From assembly GCA_015039465.1 (NCBI GenBank), contig MU130012.1, positions 349,818 to 374,945 on the forward strand: DNA of 25,128 bases. The letters are read 5' to 3'. This DNA is from Phlegmacium glaucopus. Its lineage: Eukaryota > Basidiomycota > Agaricomycetes > Agaricales > Cortinariaceae. Each line of letters starts with the position of its first letter. The first letter of the stretch is position 1. This document shows positions 18,893 to 25,128 of this stretch, piece after piece. The position numbers and the translations under genes were made by a program. The notes under the pieces are model-generated. The model was not told the origin of the DNA and ran no database searches. It worked only from the letters and a program-made list of their open reading frames with translations.

Positions 18893-19927
18893 TATGTCTC
18901 GGTATTTATGGGCTAAATTGCTAAGTCGGTTTTTCTTCTTTTTGAGGGCGGTGAGTTCCGGGGTCCACCAGCGTTTGGAGTGGGGGCAAGGTTTTCTGAG
19001 CGGGATGGAGGAGTCAATAGTTTCCTGTATAATGTTTATTAGTTGATCCACTTTGACATGGAAGTTGTCGTTGGACGTGATGGGTTGAGCTGGAGAGTCA
19101 TGTAATAGCCGGGCTTCAAGGACTTTATTCAATTCCTCGAAGTCGGCGTTGCGAAAGTCAGGAAGGACCTGAGATGTGGATCGGGCTACTGGCATGTCTA
19201 TAATCGTAATAATGGGCAAATGGTCAGCGAGAATAGGGTGCAAGGACAGGTCAGTGTTGCAAGAGATCAGTAGGTTGAGGGCATGATGAGATAACCAAAC
19301 ATTGTCTGGACGAGTCCAGTTGTGAGCGGCTGTCTCATAGGTGGGTATACCAGGTGGAAGAGCAAGGTCCATGTCGTGGTCTCTGATGAGATTAAGCAGC
19401 GTCAGGATATTGTCTTCAGAGGAGTTAAGGTGGTGGTTGTTGGGCGATTCCCATAGAGGGTGGTGCCTGTTGAAATCACCAAGCCAAAGCATCGGGTCTT
19501 CTAGGGGAGGGGGGTTAGCATTGAAGGAGAGAGAGTGTGCATGGAGGGTATCATTGTGATTACAGTCATTGTACACGTTGTAGATGGTTAGTTGGCCAGA
19601 GGCACCCAAGAAGCGGACAGCTGTGATGTCCGCGCTGGGAATGTCTAGTTGGGTATAGGTGTCAGTAGATAAATTAGTATTGACCAGGAGAATAGAGCGG
19701 GTGCGGGGAGCACTGTCCAGGAGATGGTTAGTAGGGTATAATATACGCCAAAAGGCTGAGCCTCTAGCATTGGAAAAGGCATCTAGCCAGGGTTCTTGGA
19801 TCACGATAACGTCCCAATCTTCTGGCTGAGCCGAATTAAGGATGTACTGTTGAGCTAATCTAGATTTGTGCGCATTCTGTTGCCAGATGCAAAGCCTGTC
19901 AGGTGTTCTCGGTGCGCGACTAATCAT
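18893..19927 (-). pseudogene. LINE ORF2: APE-type endonuclease domain
   Basis: ORF2 starts with ATG at 19927 (MISRAPRTPDRLCIWQQN), about 80 bp after ORF1 ends. Apurinic-endonuclease motifs are in order: Asn18 in WQQNAH, Glu45 in IQEPW, LGDFNRHH at 148-155 (Asp150, Asn152), RPDNVW (Asp207) and LADHLPI (Asp234-His235). All expected catalytic residues are present. The domain nicks the target to prime reverse transcription. A Lys-rich linker (LKKKKNRL) follows, then at about 18893 one extra base moves the protein into the RT frame; without it the endonuclease frame ends at 18830. Confidence 0.9.
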
Positions 19928-20007
19928 ATTGGGTAGGGGAAGGGGGTTGGATTGGGGAGCGTCTGCGTTGGGACTGGGAGCCTAGGCGGCTGGGTATCAA
20001 GAAGTGG

Positions 20008-21686
20008 TCAAGGTTTGCCTGGCGGTGAGGAGGGGGGGGGGACTGGAGGCATTGAGCGTTGGGAGCTACTAGGGCAAGGGGGTAAAGGATGGTTGGTTGT
20101 TACAGTTGTTGGTGGCTGAGGTTGGACAAGGCGAGGCCTATGGATTGGAGGTGAGTTGGAGAGCCTGGGAGGAACGGTAGCCCATGTCCAGCATTTGCCC
20201 GTTAGGAAGAAGGGCATGCCATTCTCGGGGTATTTGGCATCTAGTGACACACATCTGGATGTGAAGGCGGGACAGGTGCGTGAGTAGCTGGGGTGAGAGG
20301 AGGTGGGTCCACACGAGCAGCAGTGGGCAGGGTGGGCAGGGGGGCAGTTAGCAGTTGGGTGATCAGAGCTGGCACAGTGGGCGCAGACTTCGGGGTTTTT
20401 GCACGAGGCCCGTATGTGACCATACTCCTGACACCTATTACACCTGATAGGTTCGCACAGATCTTTCCTGACAGTAACAACCTGTCCTTCTACAAATACC
20501 CCTTCGCAGAGGAGGTGGTTGGCGGCCTCGGGGGAGGAACAGGTGATTCTGAGAGAGGCGACCTTCTGCGAGGGAGAACGGCGATCAACGCGCTTGAGCC
20601 TGGAGGAAGGTTATTGTTAGCTACCATACTTGCCACACAGTCGGCGTCGCTCAGGTCAAAGGTGCCCGTACAGGGCACAAATTTTATGATGAGGTTGTAG
20701 CATTTAGGTTTGACAACAGCAGAGTAGCCTAGATGAGGGGACAAGAGGTCAGCATGTTCAGAGGAATATCCCCTAAAGCAGTCAGCGGAGGCAGGGGAAT
20801 CCAGGTCGAGGAGGAAGCCCCCACGCTCAAGGGCTTGGATACCACAGATAATTGTCTTGGGCTTGGGACCGGTCTCGGAGTCCCAGGAGAAGGGGTCAGG
20901 TTCGTCAAGTTCAGCTAGGTTGGTGTTTAGCTCTTCACAGACTTTCTGCAGGTTGGCTGGCCTGCGATCAGCAGGTGTGGTTGCATCGTCGGAGTCAACA
21001 TGGACCAGGACTGTGCGAGCTGATAACAACAGACGCTGCTGGAGGCGTCCGGTTGACGGGGCAGCGCTGGGGTTGTGTGATGGGGTAGGGAGGGAGGGCT
21101 GGGAGGGCTGGAGAGAGGGCCATTGGGTGGGAGCAGGGGGGATAGGAGGCGGGGCATTGAGTTTTGATACGATGTCAGCTAGGCAACCAACTGAGGAGCT
21201 GTTCTGTGTTGCCATTTCTTTGAGGAGCAGGGTCGTATTGGCCTGTTGGGTGGAGCTAGCCTCAAAGAAGGTCCGGGCAGCAGAGAGGTCTGTCAGAATA
21301 CTGGATAGGTCAGTTTTTACCGTGGAGGCGACTGCCGAGGCAATCAGGGAGGAGGATTTATCAATGATGTTGTCTTCGAGGACGAAAGCTGCAGCACGGG
21401 CAGCGTTGATGGCCTCAGGTGGCATTTTGGGTAGGAGGGATATCGTGAGGAGAATCTTGACCAGTGTTGTACGATCATAATCCTCCCCGGCTAGGACCCA
21501 ACCTTTGGTTTGGAGCCATTTGTGGGCATCGACAGTGTTAGTCACAGGTCCAGGGTTGCCAGCAATCATAGCGTTAATATCCGAGCGCGTAGCTAGACCC
21601 TTTTGAGAACCTATTGGGGTCCCGCTGGGTGCTGGTGTGCTGGCAGGATTCTTGGATGGTCAGCCTCTGTCCTTGTTTTTGTCCAT
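20008..21686 (-). pseudogene. LINE ORF1 (gag-like, three CCHC zinc knuckles), broken
   Basis: The likely original ATG is at 21686 (MDKNKDRG), but the ninth codon is TGA (21660-21662). The frame then stays open through the next ATG at 21569 to about 20610. The N-terminal half has Ala/Ser-rich helical stretches and a Pro-rich linker. Near 20608 one indel moves the protein to a second frame reading LKRVDRRSPSQKVASLRITC. There the nucleic-acid-binding part follows: CNRCQEYGHIRASC, CAHCASSDHPTANC and a third CCSCG...C knuckle. It ends in a Pro-rich tail at 20008. ORF1 proteins coat LINE RNA and act as chaperones. The nonsense codon and the frameshift make it non-functional as it stands. Confidence 0.85.
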
Positions 21687-21858
21687 AGCAAGCCAGAAAA
21701 GAGGGGGGTATGTAGGTAGGGTGCGAGGGTATGGTTAGTTTTGTTTGTTAGCGTGACCAGGTAAGGGTAGGGGAAATATTAGAGAGAAGGAATAGCTTAG
21801 TGGCTACATTACCTAGGACCCCGGAGGGGATGGTGGAAGTAAGAAGTCAAGAAGTGTC

Positions 21859-21872
21859 CATCCATGTATATT
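21859..21872. repeat. Right 14-bp target-site duplication of the LINE
   Basis: CATCCATGTATATT is identical to 14511-14524. To its right the sequence continues the interrupted fourth unit of the ~126-bp minisatellite to about 21910. Confidence 0.9.
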
Positions 21873-21910
21873 AGGAAGCCTATCCTGTGGGTCTCGTCTC
21901 ATCCACTAGT

Positions 21911-22330
21911 CAGACAACTTGTTTTCTGAGCCATTGCTGCACATGGCAGTACAAGTCTTTTCTTGTCCACTAATTTCAACATGTCCAGGCCAATTTAATT
22001 TCCATATATACAAGTAATTATTTACAGCTCCAAAATATAAGTTTCTCATGTAGACCATTTTAGTTGTTCAATGCATTGGAAAGCTGAGGTTGGACGCAGT
22101 TAGACCAGAAAAGACTACCAAGAAAAGGGTCCCATCAACAAGTGGTTGATTCTAAGTAATAAATTCAATCAAGTGTATTCAGACACTCAAATGGAAGGAC
22201 TTACAATTGATGTTGAGTTGTATTTGCCTTGGCTTATAGTCCAATGTCCTCTCTGAATTTCCAAGTTACTAGACACATTTCACCAGGGCATGGGATGTGG
22301 AGGGGCTTCCAACATTGAGTTGATGGATGG
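21911..22330. other. AT-rich intergenic stretch
   Basis: No ORF, repeat or RNA-like structure was recognised between the end of the minisatellite and the first hAT-like MITE copy. Confidence 0.5.
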
Positions 22331-22915
22331 TAGTGTTTAAAAGTCCGGTCTGGTCCGGTTTTTTGACCCTCAGGGCCTTTAACCAAGACCGTAACCAGTC
22401 CACCTCGGTCCTAGGACCGAAAAAGACTGGACTGGACCGCTTAGGACCGGTTTACATCGGTTTTTTTTTGGTCCTAGGACTGGTCCTGGTCCTAACTGGT
22501 CTTAATCAGTCTTTAACTGGTCTTATGCTGACAAATATATATTTTTGTATCAAAAAGGGTTGTTAAGTTTAATAATATCTTCCGAAAGAGCCCAAGAACG
22601 TTAAGTTCCGTTATGATTTGGATTTTCTACAGTAATACTAGTAAAATGCCTTATTTTAGTGAATATTTTAGACTATTTTACAGACCTATTTATTTCTCAG
22701 CCAGTGTTCATTGGACTTTTATGATCTTGGGCTCGTTGGAAAGGGGTAAGTTAGGGCTACTCTTTTGCTGGTTCAAACTGGTCTGAACCTTAAAAGACCG
22801 GTTAATCGAGACTGGTCTTTTTCTGGTCTTTGATTCTCAAAAATCAAAAGGCCAGACCACTGGTCTGGTCTTTGTCCGGTCCAGTCCGGTCTGGTTACGG
22901 TCTTTTTCCGGTTTC
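22331..22915 (+). mobile_element. hAT-like MITE, copy 1, right end lost
   Basis: It starts TAGTGTTTAAAAGTCCGGTC, the same terminus as the intact copy at 24253. It has the same layout: a GGACC/GGTCC-rich left part with CATCGGTTTTTT, an AT-rich middle containing GCCCAAGAACGTTAA, and a right part with GGTCTGGTCTT words. The sequence leaves the family near 22915 (TTTTTCCGG), about 20-30 bases before the expected right TIR. No target duplication can be closed. No coding capacity. Confidence 0.75.
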
Positions 22916-23885
22916 ATAGTACCTCAGTTGAGCAAAATCTTCAAGTTGGGTCACAAAATAAATTTCAAAAATCATTGGGGATGGATAGAGGACAGTAAAT
23001 GAAACACCTCAATGCAAAAATCATGAATTTGGTGGTCTGGTTTAAAAGTTATACCGAAAATACTGTAAATACAGAATTTGCAGTTTTTCATCCTAGTTTG
23101 GACACTAAAAATCAGGTTTTTCATGCAGATAGCTTTCAACTATATTCTAACAACCAAATAAAATGGTTTTGTGATTTTTAGCATCTTACATAACTGCCAG
23201 AGAGCATAATATCCCAATCAGGAGGATCACTAAGTATATCTCACTCACCACACCTCCAAAATTCTTAATTCTTGCTGCTGCTGAATATTTATAGTCCCCT
23301 GAACTTGGGAATAGAGAAAAATAATCTTTTAGAGGCATGAGTGAGCCATAATATAACAGAATGTTGAAATTCCAAGTGTGCACATGATTGTTCAGAACAA
23401 TCACGTGTAACAATGATAATATACACGTGACTGTTGGTGATGGCTCCAGCCCAAAAATTATCAAATGAAATCTCTGTCCATAATTAAGTGCTTGTAATTT
23501 CAATTGGTAAAATAAGCATCACATAATATTCTCCAGTTATGTATTACAATGAGACTTACTGTTTCTTTTATTCCGGCTGCAACTGTTTTTCCATCATCTC
23601 AGCCTTTCTCTCTACTCCATGTATTACATCTACAAATACAAGCTGAATATTATAGTGCATAGAATCATGGTAAGATCTCACCTCAATGACTAAGGGAGAA
23701 TGACATGACAATTTTCATTACATATATCACAAAAATTGAGAAAGAAACTAAACACCAGAGGCATAGCCACATCATGCATTGTCATTAATCAGTTTGGTGA
23801 CAGGATTTTGTTCAGTAATGTCGTTACTTGAGTTTCTTATGTAACATAATTGATTGTGACTGTTCAGAACAATCACGTGTATATT
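22916..23885. other. AT-rich stretch with two palindromic motifs
   Basis: No supported gene. It contains GATTGTTCAGAACAATC at 23387-23403 within CACATG...CACGTG, followed by the inverted pair TCACGTGTA (23401-23409) and TACACGTGA (23422-23430). A second copy, GACTGTTCAGAACAATCACGTG, lies at 23858-23879, directly before the inverted MITE fragment. The function of the motif is unknown. Confidence 0.55.
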
Positions 23886-24125
23886 TGGTGCTTGAAAGTC
23901 CGGTCTTAAAACTGCAAAAAATTGTTAATTGGATTGACTTGGACCAGTTAAAAGCCAAAAAAGACTGGTCTTGATGAACTAGTCTTTGTAGTTAAAGCAG
24001 GTATAAGCCTGTATAATTTACTATGAATGTAGCTCTAATTTGTCCCTTTACAACAAAAAATGAATAAAGACTAGCTGAGAAATAAATAAAACTGTACATT
24101 TTACTAATATTGTTGTAGAAAATCC
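23886..24125 (-). mobile_element. hAT-like MITE, copy 3, inverted and truncated
   Basis: It begins GGTGCTTGAAAGTCCGGTC, a mutated TIR, and includes AAAGACTGGTCTT words. Further right, GCTGAGAAATAAATAAA followed by TGTAGAAAATCCAAAT matches the reverse complement of the AT-rich middle of copy 1 (about 22620-22700). It therefore lies in the opposite orientation and lacks its other end. Confidence 0.65.
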
Positions 24126-24252
24126 AAATATTGACAGAATTAAACATTCTTTCTCTAGTCTATCTGCCAGTAGTGTAATCATAGCAGTTTTTTCAGAATA
24201 ACAGATTTTAATAAAGAATACAAAATACAATTAGAATCATCACCGCTAGAAC

Positions 24253-24833
24253 TAGTGTTTGGAAGTCCGGTCCAGTCCGGTTTTTTGGTATTTTTGGACA
24301 GGACCGGGACTTCAACCGGTCCACTAAGCTTCTAGAAGGTCAAAAGACTGGACTGGTCCACATCGGTTTTTTGCAGTCCTGGACAAGTCCTGGTCCAAGA
24401 CTGTCCAGGACCGGACTTTTGACAAATACAGGTCATATTTTCATATATAACATCAAACTAATATGTAGATGTGATCTATACCTTTAGAATATGCCCAAGA
24501 ACGTTAAATTCTGTTGGGAATTGACAATTTTATGATGATATTATGTGTTTTCTACTATTTTGTGTACATTTTTACTGTTTATTTTTGTCTCAACGAATAT
24601 TTGACCAATAAATACGGTCTTTATGTCGTTTGCAAGGAAAAAATTAGGGCTACAAAACTACCGGTTCAGACCAGTCCTAGGATTGAAGACCGGTCTTTTT
24701 CCAGCCTTTGCTTCTCAAAAACCAAAAAACCAGACTGCTGGTCTGGTCTTTTGCAGTCTGGTCTGGTCTTTTGCAGTCTGGTCTGGTCTTTTGCAGTATT
24801 TTTCCAGTCCTGCAACTGGACTTCCAAACACTA
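24253..24833 (+). mobile_element. hAT-like MITE, copy 2, intact ends (581 bp)
   Basis: The left end TAGTGTTTGGAAGTCC and the right end, reverse complement TAGTGTTTGGAAGTCC, are perfect 16-bp terminal inverted repeats. Perfect 8-bp duplications GCTAGAAC flank it at 24245-24252 and 24834-24841. Eight-base duplications and TA-starting short TIRs fit the hAT superfamily. No ORF encodes a transposase, so it is non-autonomous. Both subterminal regions are packed with GGACC, GGTCC and CAGTCC words, possibly transposase-binding repeats. Confidence 0.85.
24741..24797. repeat. 20-bp tandem repeat inside MITE copy 2
   Basis: GTCTGGTCTTTTGCAGTCTG occurs at 24741-24760 and 24761-24780, and its first 17 bases again at 24781-24797. 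Copy 1 has only one equivalent, so the array arose inside copy 2. Confidence 0.9.
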
Positions 24834-24841
24834 GCTAGAAC

Positions 24842-25128
24842 TCCATGGGAAGTTGTTCTGAATAAAAAAGCTATTTGGAGGTTTCTTATAATGTTTACTC
24901 CACTCAGAACAGTCAACATCATGATGCACATGATTGTTCTGAACAATCACATGCATGCTCATTAAATAATTATTATTTATTCTTTGATCCAAAATCATCA
25001 TGAAATTGGGAAGGAAAATTCATTTCCATTATTCCTTTTCTTTCCTCCACCAAGCTGCGCCTTTGGTTTTGGATGAAATGGAGTGCTTGTACCTGATGAC
25101 CTTGGGAACGCCAGTGGTGGAAAACAAG
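24842..25128. other. Right edge, AT-rich, with a third palindrome copy
   Basis: CACATGATTGTTCTGAACAATCACATG lies at about 24928-24953 (the central GATTGTTCTGAACAATC is a 17-bp palindrome around one base). The final ~70 bases are less AT-rich and could be the start of a coding region cut by the window edge; nothing was recognised. Confidence 0.5.

Larger units (their letters stand above)
14525..21858 (-). mobile_element. Full-length but inactive LINE (Tad1/I/Jockey-like group with RNase H)
   Basis: The element runs 5'-3' on the minus strand, from 21858 to a poly(A)-like tail seen as T-runs at 14525-14550. It is bounded by the perfect 14-bp duplication CATCCATGTATATT. In order it has a ~170-bp 5' leader, ORF1 with three CCHC knuckles, a ~80-bp gap, ORF2 (APE endonuclease, RT, RNase H, C-terminal CCHC) and a ~500-bp 3' region. 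This architecture is that of fungal non-LTR elements of the Tad1 type; the clade name is by pattern only. Lesions in every coding block, including an 865-bp foreign insertion, show it cannot move now. The perfect target duplication suggests a not very ancient arrival. Confidence 0.9.

Noticed and set aside
20293..21480. Plus-strand ORFs of 135 and 207 codons
   Set aside because: They are antisense shadows of LINE ORF1, which has clear zinc knuckles on the minus strand.
22331..24841. G-quadruplex or promoter clusters from GGTCC words
   Set aside because: Runs are of only two G, and the pattern is explained by the subterminal repeats of one MITE family.

Overview
The window looks like nuclear DNA of a mushroom-forming basidiomycete (Agaricomycetes). 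The basis is short GT-AG introns of about 40-110 nt, a Ure2p-like glutathione S-transferase of the mushroom type, a basidiomycete-style one-pass membrane protein, and transposon families typical of these fungi (Ngaro/DIRS-type and RNase H-bearing LINE retroelements). Species and family names come from recalled protein patterns, not from a search.

Layout. At 1-2836, minus strand, a Ngaro/DIRS-like retroelement with a gag-like ORF and a reverse transcriptase is cut at base 898 by the putative LTR (474-898) of another retroelement, which runs off the left edge. At 2837-5546 there is AT-rich sequence with a ~44-bp minisatellite and no gene I can name. At 5547-6452 there is an intact five-exon glutathione S-transferase gene, the only clearly complete gene here. 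At 6453-10904 there are unidentified minus-strand coding pieces: a 165-codon ORF and the last three exons of a spliced gene ending at 9210. At 10905-12455 there is a pair of inverted repeats, a helicase fragment and a 768-bp Mutator-like non-autonomous element with a perfect 9-bp target duplication. At 12609-13657 there is a three-exon membrane-protein gene carrying one apparent frameshift.

The right half is dominated by one full-length LINE on the minus strand (14525-21858), bounded by a perfect 14-bp target-site duplication and inserted into the fourth unit of a ~126-bp minisatellite. It has ORF1 (three zinc knuckles) and ORF2 (APE endonuclease, RT, RNase H, C-terminal CCHC). It is dead: a stop at codon 9 of ORF1, a frameshift in ORF1, a frameshift between endonuclease and RT, a 25-bp tandem duplication in RT, an 865-bp foreign insertion between RT and RNase H, and a frameshift plus stop after RNase H.

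From 21873 to the end is AT-rich DNA with three copies of one hAT-like MITE family rich in GGACC/GGTCC words. One copy has intact ends and a perfect 8-bp target duplication. A palindrome, GATTGTTCWGAACAATC, recurs among them. The window is best read as a nested transposon landscape with a few host genes at 5.5-13.7 kb. I found no RNA gene and no CRISPR array. The least explained objects are the 865-bp insertion inside the LINE, the recurring palindrome, and the spliced gene at 9210-9717.
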